In this document: positions 1 to 6,093 of the stretch, in pieces
Layout: each line of letters starts with the position of its first letter
Position numbering within the stretch: the first letter of the stretch is position 1
Origin: an uncultured Fastidiosipila sp.
GTDB taxonomy: Bacteria > Bacillota > Clostridia > Saccharofermentanales > Fastidiosipilaceae
Assembly: GCA_938014865.1 (NCBI GenBank)
Contig: CALLQJ010000351.1
Span: 1-7,535 of the forward strand
Direction of reading: 5' to 3'
DNA: 7,535 nt
Notes under the pieces: model-generated
Seen by the model: only the letters and a program-made list of their open reading frames with translations
Told to the model about the DNA's origin: nothing
The model's database searches: none
Translations under genes and position numbers: made by a program

Positions 1-867
1 GGCCGGGAACGCATGATGCTGCCTTGGGATTCGCGCTACAAAGCGATTTACGGCGGCATCACCTTCATTAAAAAAGCCTACCTGGACGTCGGCCAGAACA
101 CGAACTATTACATGAAGTTCAACCTGCGTCACAGCAAGGAAGATTTAGCGGCCAATATCTGGCATCAGTATATGGGCAATGTCTTTGCCCCGGCGACCGA
201 GGCGGATGTGCAGTACATCGCCAATCTCCGAGCGGGTGCCTTAGATGAAGATTACACCTTCCTCATCCCCGTTTTTGAAGACATGCCGCAGCAGGTTTAT
301 GCCAATCCGGGCTCCCGCTATCCCGACTCTGTTCCGCCGCAGCAGCCTTCAACGGGCGACGGCACGGAGCATACGATCACGGATCCCGTCCTGTATGCGA
401 AAAACGGCGATCTTATCCGGCTCAGCAGTGCCTACGTCCTGCGTTCGGGTCCGACCTTTAACGATTCACAGCTCGACGTCATTGCCGCCGGGGAGACCGT
501 AAAAGTCACCGGGCGGAAGAAAGGGACCTACATCGACGGGCTCAGCGATCAGTGGTACAAGGTGGAATACAAGGGCCAAAGCGGCTATATCGCGGCCTAT
601 CCGCCCGAGCAGCCGATCGTTACGGAAGAGAGTTCTTCCGGAGAATCGGAACAAAAGCCCGAGCCCTTTTTGCTGGGGGATACAAACGGAGACGGAAAAA
701 TTACGGTTACCGACAGTCTTTTAATCCGCTATCACCTGCTGGGCAAACGCGCGCTGACTGAAGACGAAATGCAAAGAGCCGATACGGACAAGAACGGAAA
801 AATTACTGTCACGGACAGTCTTTTGATCCGCTATCATCTTTTAGGCAAGAAACCTTTGGAGCAGTAA
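1..867 (+). CDS. Dockerin-bearing peptidoglycan hydrolase (glucosaminidase C-terminus, SH3b, dockerin), partial at 5' end
   Basis: The frame is open to the first base (Gly-Arg-Glu-Arg before the Met at 13), so the true start and most of the catalytic domain lie outside the window. Numbering from the Met at 13, residues 8-60 match the end of LytD/GH73-type endo-beta-N-acetylglucosaminidases: AIYGGITFIKKAYLDVGQNT, then a WHQY motif at 50-53. The catalytic glutamate is not visible. Residues 133-198 form a bacterial SH3 domain (RSGPTF motif, WYKVEYKGQSGYI end), usually a cell-wall binder. A short Ser/Glu/Pro linker follows. Residues 221-280 are a type I-like dockerin with two calcium-loop repeats, DTNGDGKITVTD and DTDKNGKITVTD. 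The protein should be secreted and cleave glycan strands of peptidoglycan; the dockerin predicts docking on a cohesin. The next gene, one base downstream, encodes one. Family assignment is firm for SH3b and dockerin, good for the hydrolase. Confidence 0.9.
   Translation, partial: GRERMMLPWDSRYKAIYGGITFIKKAYLDVGQNTNYYMKFNLRHSKEDLAANIWHQYMGNVFAPATEADVQYIANLRAGALDEDYTFLIPVFEDMPQQVYANPGSRYPDSVPPQQPSTGDGTEHTITDPVLYAKNGDLIRLSSAYVLRSGPTFNDSQLDVIAAGETVKVTGRKKGTYIDGLSDQWYKVEYKGQSGYIAAYPPEQPIVTEESSSGESEQKPEPFLLGDTNGDGKITVTDSLLIRYHLLGKRALTEDEMQRADTDKNGKITVTDSLLIRYHLLGKKPLEQ
679..849 (+). repeat. Dockerin duplicated F-hand segments
   Basis: Two 23-residue segments (bases 679-747 and 781-849) are separated by 11 residues. 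Eighteen consecutive residues, GKITVTDSLLIRYHLLGK, are identical in both. The calcium ligands expected of a dockerin are present: D1, N3, D5 and D12 in the first copy, and D1, D3, N5 and D12 in the second. The DNA copies differ mostly at third codon positions, so the identity is held at protein level. The usual recognition positions (10, 11, 17, 18) read V, T, R, Y in both copies. That would allow a symmetric dual binding mode as described for type I dockerins; this last point is inference. Confidence 0.88.
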
Positions 868-868
868 T

Positions 869-1750
869 ATGAAAATCAAGCGTTCCTTTGTGCTCAGTCT
901 GCTGTGGACTGTGCTTCTTTTCACCGTCTTCTTTAGCCCGAAAGTCCTGCTTAAAGCAGAAAACGGGGCTGACATTACCTTCGGCACCGCGGAAGAAATC
1001 ACGGATGAACACGTCCGCCTGGAAATCGGCGGTCTTCTGCCGACCAATATCAGCCGTTTTGAGCTCAATATTAATTACAATAATAAAGCCTTCAGCTATG
1101 AAGGCGGCGAAGACCCCGGTTATGAGGGCTTCGCCGTAAGTTTCGAAGAAAAAGAAGACGGGGTCTGTACGATCACAGGCGAAAGCAGCGGCGGCCTTAT
1201 TCCGCAGGGAGACAGACTGCTGGCCACCTTAGACCTGAAAGCAAAAGCGCCGGGCTTTTCTACCCTTGCTTTGCTGAACTCTTTTTTCTATGATACCTAC
1301 GGCCGTCAGGTGCCGGGCACCATTCTGCGTTATTATTCTTTAAACACCCAGGATGCTCTGCTTATTGAGGAAACGACGAGCGAAGCGAGTGAAACGGCAG
1401 CTCCGGCAGAAAGCGGCACGGCCGAGAGCACGGCCTATGAAACGATTATCATTACCTTGCCGCAGGGCGAAGGCACAAGCTATGCGCCCCTTCCCGCAGA
1501 TCTTTCCGAAAATACGTCTGAAACGACTGAAACGACGGCTCCCGGCGAAAGCAGCCTTGAAGAAACAGCTGCTGAAACTGCAAGCGATGAGACGATAGAG
1601 GTGCCGAGCGAAATAGAAAATTCAGGCGAACTTGAACGCGAAGGTTTTTTGGGAGATACTGAGAAAATATTATTCGCGGTCGCAGGCGCTCTTGTGCTGA
1701 TCATTCTGCTGATCGTCGCTAAAATGATAAGCAGCAAGCACCGAGACTAA
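869..1750 (+). CDS. Membrane-anchored cohesin-domain protein
   Basis: This 293-residue protein starts at ATG 869, one base after the previous stop. Its Shine-Dalgarno GGAG (858-861) lies inside the end of the upstream gene, so the two are translationally close. Residues 1-30 are a signal peptide (KIKR, then a hydrophobic core). Residues 33-158 read as a single cohesin: the strand ISRFELNINYNNKAFSYEGG, then GLIPQGDRLLATLDLKAKAP, then FFYDTYGRQVPG, which follow the cohesin order of an inner strand with Y/N-N, a G-x-LAT segment and an F-x-D-x-G end. Residues 165-262 are a flexible Ser/Thr/Glu-rich stalk. Residues 267-284 are a transmembrane helix, followed by the basic tail KMISSKHRD, so the cohesin sits outside the membrane. 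No LPXTG or SLH anchor is seen. The likely partner is the dockerin of the preceding hydrolase. Alternatively the beta domain could be another carbohydrate-binding-like sandwich. Confidence is high for the gene, moderate to good for cohesin. Confidence 0.85.
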   Translation: MKIKRSFVLSLLWTVLLFTVFFSPKVLLKAENGADITFGTAEEITDEHVRLEIGGLLPTNISRFELNINYNNKAFSYEGGEDPGYEGFAVSFEEKEDGVCTITGESSGGLIPQGDRLLATLDLKAKAPGFSTLALLNSFFYDTYGRQVPGTILRYYSLNTQDALLIEETTSEASETAAPAESGTAESTAYETIIITLPQGEGTSYAPLPADLSENTSETTETTAPGESSLEETAAETASDETIEVPSEIENSGELEREGFLGDTEKILFAVAGALVLIILLIVAKMISSKHRD

Positions 1751-1770
1751 ATAAGCGGAGGAATAAGAGC

Positions 1771-2937
1771 ATGCATTTTAAGAAAAAAAAGTTTAAGCGA
1801 AACGGTATCAGGCTCTTCATTTTAAGCCTGATCTTTTCTTTGATAAGTTTTGTGCCTGAAGCTTTACCATTACAAGCAGCGGATGTGGGCATCTCCATTT
1901 CAGGCCCTCAAAACGTGGATGCCGGAGGCGGCTCAGTATCTTATACCGCAAATTTGTCCGCTCCGGACAGCATTGTGGCTTATGATCTTAAAGTCAGTAC
2001 GGAAGGGGGCGCTTCTGCATCACCTGCTGTTTTTTATCATGACAGCGGTGAGGAAGTCTTTTCCTCTCTAAGTCTATCCATTACGGTGAACTATTCGGAT
2101 AGCTTTAGCTTGACCGTATACGGCCACATTACGACCGATGACGGAGCAGGTGATGTTAAGGATCTCGAGGCGGCCGGAAGCATCAATGTCACCGTCTCTG
2201 CGCCCGCTACCCCTACCCCCGTACCGGCTACGCCTACCCCGGTACCGGCGACACCGACGCCGAAACCCCCGACACCTACCCCTTCCCCCAAGCCGAGCAG
2301 CAAACCCGCGGATCCCACGCCCACGCCCGAAGCCGTCACACCGACACCGGAGCCGGAGGAAAGCGAAGGTACAACTGCGGAAGAAGATGATTTCGATTAC
2401 ACGCCGCTTGAAGAGAAATTCATCACCAAAAGTGATATCGAAGCCAGAAGCGGCCCCGGTGCGTCCTACCGCTACCTCAAGCTGAATCCGAAAGGCACGG
2501 TCCTGGATGTCATCGGAGAAACGGACAACGGCTGGTATGTCATCCTGCTGAACGGCGAAGAAGCCTTCGTCCCCGGCTCTTATCTGCGTCCTTATGACGG
2601 CGATGAAGAGGCGGAAGCGAGTACGAGTACGGACGACGATACAAAGGGCAGTACGTCTTCTCAAGCAACGAGCTCCGAAACATCGGCTTCGGAAACTGCC
2701 GGCGAGACGACAGCAAGCCCAAGCAACGATACAAAGAAGAGCGAAAGTGCATCGGGCACAGAAGCGGAAGATCCGGCCGAGGAAAAGCAGTCCGAAACGG
2801 TGGAAATGATTCAGCTGAAAGGCCGAAAGTCCTCTGATTACAGCAAATTGCTGCTCATCTTGCTGCCCGCTCTTTTGCTTATTGTCGTGCTGATCAGCTT
2901 CCTCCTTAAACGCTATTACAGAAACGATGATCGCTGA
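1771..2937 (+). CDS. Membrane-anchored SH3b protein with Ig-like/cohesin-like domain and Pro/Thr stalk
   Basis: This 388-residue protein starts at ATG 1771, with GGAGG at 1757-1761 and a 9-base spacer. It lies 20 bases after the cohesin gene and so is in the same operon. Residues 1-37 are a very basic signal peptide (HFKKKKFKRNG, hydrophobic core, LQA-AD cleavage region). Residues 39-145 form a beta-rich domain beginning ISISGPQNVDAGGGSVSY and containing IVAYDLKV. This resembles Ig-like or degenerate cohesin-like sandwiches; I cannot name the family. Residues 146-200 are a Pro/Thr stalk. Residues 216-276 are an SH3b domain (ARSGPGASYRYL, NGWYVILLNGEEAFVPGSYL). Residues 277-350 are a Ser/Thr/Glu/Asp linker. 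Residues 360-379 are a transmembrane helix with the basic tail KRYYRNDDR. The protein should sit in the membrane and reach into the wall, where SH3b could bind peptidoglycan. Its link to the hydrolase/cohesin pair is inferred from operon position. Confidence 0.85.
   Translation: MHFKKKKFKRNGIRLFILSLIFSLISFVPEALPLQAADVGISISGPQNVDAGGGSVSYTANLSAPDSIVAYDLKVSTEGGASASPAVFYHDSGEEVFSSLSLSITVNYSDSFSLTVYGHITTDDGAGDVKDLEAAGSINVTVSAPATPTPVPATPTPVPATPTPKPPTPTPSPKPSSKPADPTPTPEAVTPTPEPEESEGTTAEEDDFDYTPLEEKFITKSDIEARSGPGASYRYLKLNPKGTVLDVIGETDNGWYVILLNGEEAFVPGSYLRPYDGDEEAEASTSTDDDTKGSTSSQATSSETSASETAGETTASPSNDTKKSESASGTEAEDPAEEKQSETVEMIQLKGRKSSDYSKLLLILLPALLLIVVLISFLLKRYYRNDDR
2206..2268 (+). repeat. 21-base tandem repeat coding the ATPTPVP stalk
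   Basis: Three consecutive 21-base units start at 2206, 2227 and 2248 and encode ATPTPVP, ATPTPVP and ATPTPKP. They are followed by looser PTPTP variants to about base 2350. Such Pro/Thr stretches are extended, protease-resistant spacers typical of clostridial extracellular modular proteins. The near-identical first two units suggest copy-number change by slippage or recombination. Confidence 0.85.
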
Positions 2938-2975
2938 GCCCTCTGATCAAGAGAAAAATCGCAAACACTAAAAGG

Positions 2976-3007
2976 AGATCTGTCCTATGCAGGGCAGATC
3001 TTTTTTT
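2976..3007 (+). terminator. Intrinsic terminator of the cohesin/dockerin operon
   Basis: An 11-bp stem, AGATCTGTCCT (2976-2986) with AGGGCAGATCT (2991-3001), contains one G-U pair and closes a 4-base ATGC loop. It runs directly into a T-run to 3007. It starts 38 bases after the stop of the last gene, on the coding strand. Confidence 0.93.
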
Positions 3008-3107
3008 CTGCGCTTTTCTCTGTCCGGACCGTTCCGGCCGGGACTTGATGCGGAAGCTTGCTTGCTGTTTTCTTTTATCGCAGACTAGGATTTCAACAGA
3101 TTTTGAG

Positions 3108-3113
3108 TATAAT
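3108..3113 (+). promoter_or_regulatory. Possible -10 box ahead of a hairpin-only transcript
   Basis: There is a perfect TATAAT at 3108-3113 in an A/T-rich stretch with no gene downstream on this strand. No good -35 hexamer is found 15-18 bases upstream (the bases there read around ACTAGGAT) and the extended TGn is out of register by one base. A real promoter here is therefore only a possibility. If used, the start would fall near 3119-3121, at the foot of the following hairpin. Confidence 0.3.
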
Positions 3114-3120
3114 AGAAACG

Positions 3121-3189
3121 GAGAGCATTTCAGGACATCCTTTCTTCGTTTTTGACACTTAAAAGGTATCCTGAATTTGCTCTCTTTTT
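3121..3189 (+). ncRNA. Long imperfect hairpin with T-run: possible short RNA or second terminator
   Basis: The arm 3121-3143 pairs with 3162-3184. GAGAGCA pairs with the reverse complement at 3178-3184, then TTCAGGA pairs after a small internal bulge, then CCTTT with AAAGG after a 3/2 internal loop. The terminal loop is about 18 bases. TTTTT follows at 3185-3189, so transcription from the left would end here. There is no T-run on the other strand. It could be a complete transcript of about 70 bases from the TATAAT just upstream, or simply a back-up terminator for the operon ending at 3007. Confidence 0.4.
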
Positions 3190-3292
3190 AATTGCTTATT
3201 TTTACTTGTCCCCGAAGCTTTCGCTAATACTTCCTGCGGCAAGGCATATAACGGACTTTCACTGTCCGGCTCTTGCCCATGTCAGACGCAGC
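3190..3292. other. Gene-free stretch between opposing operons, with a nested stem-loop
   Basis: I see no credible gene here on either strand; the only open frame (3152-3349, +) crosses two terminator hairpins and has no ribosome binding site. A nested fold is possible: GGCAAG (3238-3243) with CTTGCC (3272-3277), enclosing CGGAC (3252-3256) with GTCCG (3264-3268). On the - strand the region includes short GTGAAAGTCC- and AGCGAAAGC-like pieces that recall bacterial group II intron RNA, but this is too short to assign. Confidence 0.4.
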
Positions 3293-3318
3293 AAAAAAGA
3301 GGTGCCCCGAAGGGCACC
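3293..3318 (-). terminator. Intrinsic terminator of the ABC transporter operon
   Basis: Read on the - strand, GGTGCCC (3318-3312) pairs with GGGCACC (3307-3301) around a stable TTCG tetraloop. CT and six Ts follow (the A-run 3293-3298 on the given strand). It lies about 40 bases past the stop of the substrate-binding protein gene and faces the operon coming from the left. Confidence 0.92.
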
Positions 3319-3358
3319 CCTACTCGTTCGTTTCTTTCAAACGCCTTAACGGTTCAGC

Positions 3359-4987
3359 TTAGCCGTTCAGTTCGTTGTAAGAAGCAGTGAATTCTTCGAT
3401 CATCTGCTGACCGCCCTGTGCGAGCCAGTCTTCGTTTGCCTGCTTGACTTCATCCATGGTGATATCACCCATGACGTATTTGTAGTAGGCATCCTTCGGC
3501 AGCTGTTCGATCTGGCTGAAAAGCATGTCGTAGGTTTCGCTTTCCAGCGGAGGAGCGACGTCGTAGACCGCATTCTTTTCGTTGTCGAAAATCATTTGGT
3601 TCGACTTCTGTACCATCGGATTCGAGTTATCAAACTCATAAGTCACCAGCTCGTTCATACGGCTGCCGCTGAGAGCCTGAACATCTTGTTTCCATTTTTC
3701 CTGATCGAGGTTGACAACTGTGTTGCCGTCCATCTCATAGTGGACCCCTTCGATACCGTTGGTCATCAGCAGGAAGCCTTCCTTGCTGGCCATGTCATTC
3801 ATGAACTGAAGGACACGTTTCATGCCGTCTTCGTCCGGTACTTCAGACTTCGGAATTGCGTAGACACCGCCGACACCGTTGTTGGTATCCGACAAGCTTC
3901 TGACTTCGCCGCCTTCGACATGCATATCGTTGACGAGCGCCCATTCCATTTCGCCTTCCATCCCGAGCTCAACAGCCAGGTTGTAGTAGTTTCTCGCATC
4001 ATAGAGACCGGTAATGACAATACCGCCCTTGCCTTGTGCGGCTGCCTGTTTCTGGTCATTTTTCTCCATAACGGCAAAGTCGCTGTTGATTGCGCCTTTT
4101 TCGTAGAGATCTCTGTAAAGTTCCATCGCTTCGAAATAGCCGTCATGCATGAACCAAGGTTCTACATTGCCTTCTTCCGTGACACCCCATTTGTTAGGTG
4201 CACCGAACCAGCCGGCTACCTGACGGAAGCTGACGCCCCAGGACTCGTTGCGTTCGATCATGGCATAGGTATCATCCTCACCGTTGCCGTCCGGGTCATC
4301 ATTGACAAAGGCCATCGCCACATCTACCAGATCATCAACGGTATGCGGGACTTCGAGGCCGAGATTGTCCAGCCAGTCCTGACGAATAACAAGACCGTAA
4401 CGGGCAACCGGTTTCACGATCGGAACACCGCCGAGAATGCCGTTGACTTTGCAGGAGGCAATTCTGCCGTCGCTGATGTCATTGAGGTTCTCATATTCAC
4501 TCAGATAAGGCTCAACGTCCCAGAACATGCCCGAACCCAAAGCCTTACGCTGTGTTGCATTGGTAAGACGGTTCATGGTCACGATATCTGCCAGTTCACC
4601 GGATGCCAGAGCCGTATTCATACGCTCATCAACGGTCGAAGCCGGTACCCAGTGGAAGGTTAGATTGACGTTGGCAAAATCATTAATCGCTTCAATCACT
4701 TCATCAGAAGGGGGCGAATCGGTATGAAGAACGGACATCCAAGTAATATCAACACGTTCGGCTGTTTCGTCGTCATTGGGCTCTTCTTCTTCCGTCTCCT
4801 TCTCAGTTTCTTTTTCTGTCTCTTTTTCTGTTTCTTTTTCTGTTTCTTTCTCCGTCACTTTCTGTGTCGGATCATCCGGTTTTTCCGTCTCTTTGCTGTC
4901 GTTGCCGCCGCATGCACTTAAGAGTACAGACAGAGCGAGCGCGCCTGCAAAAAGCTTGCTGAAGATTTGTAATTTTTTTCTCTTCAT
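3359..4987 (-). CDS. LplA-type extracellular solute-binding lipoprotein of a sugar ABC importer
   Basis: The start is ATG at 4987, giving 542 residues. A GTG eight codons upstream keeps the frame open, but AGGAGG (4999-4994) sits six bases before the ATG and decides it. The signal peptide MKRKKLQIFSKLFAGALALS ends in the lipobox LSAC with Cys26, so the protein is a lipoprotein on the outer face of the membrane. Residues 30-75 are a charged linker with KETE repeats. From residue 78 the body follows the LplA family of CUT1 binding proteins: ASGELADIV, YGLVIRQDWLDNLGLEVP, a DPDGNGEDDT calcium-like loop at 231-240, and a late GGVYAIPKS stretch. It should capture an oligosaccharide and hand it to the two permeases encoded just upstream in the same operon. 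The substrate cannot be read from the sequence. A terminator follows the gene. Confidence 0.93.
   Translation of the reverse strand: MKRKKLQIFSKLFAGALALSVLLSACGGNDSKETEKPDDPTQKVTEKETEKETEKETEKETEKETEEEEPNDDETAERVDITWMSVLHTDSPPSDEVIEAINDFANVNLTFHWVPASTVDERMNTALASGELADIVTMNRLTNATQRKALGSGMFWDVEPYLSEYENLNDISDGRIASCKVNGILGGVPIVKPVARYGLVIRQDWLDNLGLEVPHTVDDLVDVAMAFVNDDPDGNGEDDTYAMIERNESWGVSFRQVAGWFGAPNKWGVTEEGNVEPWFMHDGYFEAMELYRDLYEKGAINSDFAVMEKNDQKQAAAQGKGGIVITGLYDARNYYNLAVELGMEGEMEWALVNDMHVEGGEVRSLSDTNNGVGGVYAIPKSEVPDEDGMKRVLQFMNDMASKEGFLLMTNGIEGVHYEMDGNTVVNLDQEKWKQDVQALSGSRMNELVTYEFDNSNPMVQKSNQMIFDNEKNAVYDVAPPLESETYDMLFSQIEQLPKDAYYKYVMGDITMDEVKQANEDWLAQGGQQMIEEFTASYNELNG
4790..4861 (-). repeat. 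12-base tandem repeat coding the KETE linker
   Basis: Five consecutive 12-base units (4849 down to 4790 on the - strand) encode Lys-Glu-Thr-Glu, with a degenerate sixth unit (KVTE) at 4861-4850. Two neighbouring units (4826-4849) are identical in DNA. The repeat lies between the lipobox Cys26 and the binding-protein fold, so it spaces the sugar-binding domain from the membrane. Unit number is a likely site of strain variation by slippage. Confidence 0.9.
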
Positions 4988-4993
4988 GTTCTT

Positions 4994-4999
4994 CCTCCT
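4994..4999 (-). promoter_or_regulatory. Ribosome binding site deciding the binding-protein start
   Basis: AGGAGG on the - strand lies six bases before ATG 4987. It overlaps the codons that would follow the upstream in-frame GTG at 5011, so that GTG is rejected as start. Confidence 0.9.
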
Positions 5000-5022
5000 A
5001 TTATTTATCACTGCACTTTACT

Positions 5023-5042
5023 GCTTTCTTCTGAAGAAAAGC
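5023..5042 (-). other. Intergenic stem-loop between permease and binding-protein genes
   Basis: On the - strand GCTTTTCTT pairs with AAGAAAGC around a CAG loop, with one bulged T. No T-run follows, so it is not a simple terminator. Its place in the 78-base gap ahead of the binding-protein gene suits an mRNA-processing or stability hairpin that raises binding-protein message over permease message, a common arrangement in such operons. The role is inferred. Confidence 0.45.
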
Positions 5043-5065
5043 GGTAAAATGAACGATTACTTAAA

Positions 5066-6064
5066 TTAATAGACCCCTTCTTCTCCAACCTTCTTGGCCA
5101 TGCTGTTCGCAAATATGACCAGGATCAGTCCGACAATGGATTTAAAGAATCCGACCGCCGTCGAGAAGCTCAGCTGCCCGTTCGTAATACCTGCGGTATA
5201 AACGAAGGTGTCAAAGATTTCCGCAACATCCCGGTTCAGGGAGTTCAGCATCAGATAGACGTGATCAAAACCGAGTTCGAGTACGTCGCCGACTTTCAGG
5301 ATCAGCATCGTCACGATGGTCGGACGGATGCTCGGCAAGGTCACGTGCCAGATCATCTGGAAACGGCTGGCCCCGTCAAGGTCTGCGGCTTCATAAAGCT
5401 GCTGGTCGACATTCGTCAGGGCCGCCAGATAAATGATGCTGCCCCAGCCGGCGCCCTTCCAGATTTCCTGAATAATGTATAAGGGTCTAAACCAGCTCGG
5501 ATTGGTCAAAAAAGGAATTTTCGCAAAGCCCATCGACTCAATAATGTTATTGATTGCGCCGCCTTCGGTAGTCAGCAGGACGTAGAAAATAGAGACCACG
5601 ATAACCCAGCTGATAAAGTGCGGCAGATAGACAATCGTCTGCACACCCTTTTTAAAACGGGTGTTCCGTACTTCATTCAGCATGATCGCTAAGAGAATGG
5701 AAGACGGAAAGGCGAAAATCAGGTTCAGTCCGAAAAGTATCAAGGTATTTCTCATCAGATTATTGAAAACACCCGAATTAAAGAAGCGTTTAAAATGCGC
5801 CAGGCCTACCCACTGACTGTTCTTGATGCCCAGGAAGGGGTAGTAATCCTGAAAGGCAATCACCAGACCGCCCATCGGTGCGTACTTAAAGATTAAGAAA
5901 TAAACGACACCGGGCAGGATCATCAGGTAAAGCATCCAGTTCATTTTAAGCTCTTTGCGGAGGCTTCTTTTACGTCTGGGCGCTTTGCCGGATCTTTTCT
6001 TGGCGGATGATTTCGCCGTCTGATTTGCCGTATTTGCTGTAAGAGTCTGAGTTTGTTTATCCAT
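5066..6064 (-). CDS. LplB/YteP-type sugar ABC transporter permease
   Basis: This 332-residue protein starts at ATG 6064, with GGGAGA at 6076-6071 as ribosome binding site. It carries a basic, Ser/Thr-rich cytoplasmic tail of about 42 residues, then six expected membrane segments beginning at MLYLMILPGVVYFLIF. The family mark KYAPMGGLVIAFQDYYPF stands at 60-77, typical of the LplB/YteP/YtcP group of CUT1 permeases. The EAA loop that contacts the ATPase is EAADLDGASRFQMIWHVTLP at 225-244, with the conserved Gly231. It pairs with the permease encoded 29 bases upstream to form the membrane channel for the sugar delivered by the lipoprotein encoded downstream. No ATPase gene lies alongside, so a shared MsmX-type ATPase elsewhere is expected. 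Confidence 0.94.
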   Translation of the reverse strand: MDKQTQTLTANTANQTAKSSAKKRSGKAPRRKRSLRKELKMNWMLYLMILPGVVYFLIFKYAPMGGLVIAFQDYYPFLGIKNSQWVGLAHFKRFFNSGVFNNLMRNTLILFGLNLIFAFPSSILLAIMLNEVRNTRFKKGVQTIVYLPHFISWVIVVSIFYVLLTTEGGAINNIIESMGFAKIPFLTNPSWFRPLYIIQEIWKGAGWGSIIYLAALTNVDQQLYEAADLDGASRFQMIWHVTLPSIRPTIVTMLILKVGDVLELGFDHVYLMLNSLNRDVAEIFDTFVYTAGITNGQLSFSTAVGFFKSIVGLILVIFANSMAKKVGEEGVY

Positions 6065-6093
6065 AATTATTCTCCCGCTTTTTCTGCTGCTTC

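Noticed and set aside
2206..2350. Tandem repeats as a CRISPR array
   Set aside because: The units are 21 bases with no spacers, are in frame, and encode a Pro/Thr stalk.
2074..2664. 196-residue Arg/Gly-rich open frame on the - strand
   Set aside because: It is antisense to the Pro/Thr stalk and SH3b region; its odd composition is the mirror of the repeat-rich coding strand.
3152..3349. 65-residue open frame on the + strand in the intergenic region
   Set aside because: It begins inside a hairpin, crosses the opposing operon's terminator and has no ribosome binding site or recognisable motif.
4268..4297. DPDGNGEDDT loop in the binding protein as a second dockerin
   Set aside because: There is only one such loop and it lies within the binding-protein fold; LplA-family proteins commonly carry this calcium-like loop and no F-hand duplication follows.
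3596..4663. 355-residue open frame on the + strand
   Set aside because: It lies wholly opposite the lipoprotein gene, whose signal peptide, lipobox and family motifs are clear. The + frame has no signal or domain of its own and mirrors the coding strand.
5009..5011. GTG as start of the binding lipoprotein
   Set aside because: The AGGAGG ribosome binding site lies downstream of it, six bases before ATG 4987, and the ATG gives a proper lipoprotein signal peptide.
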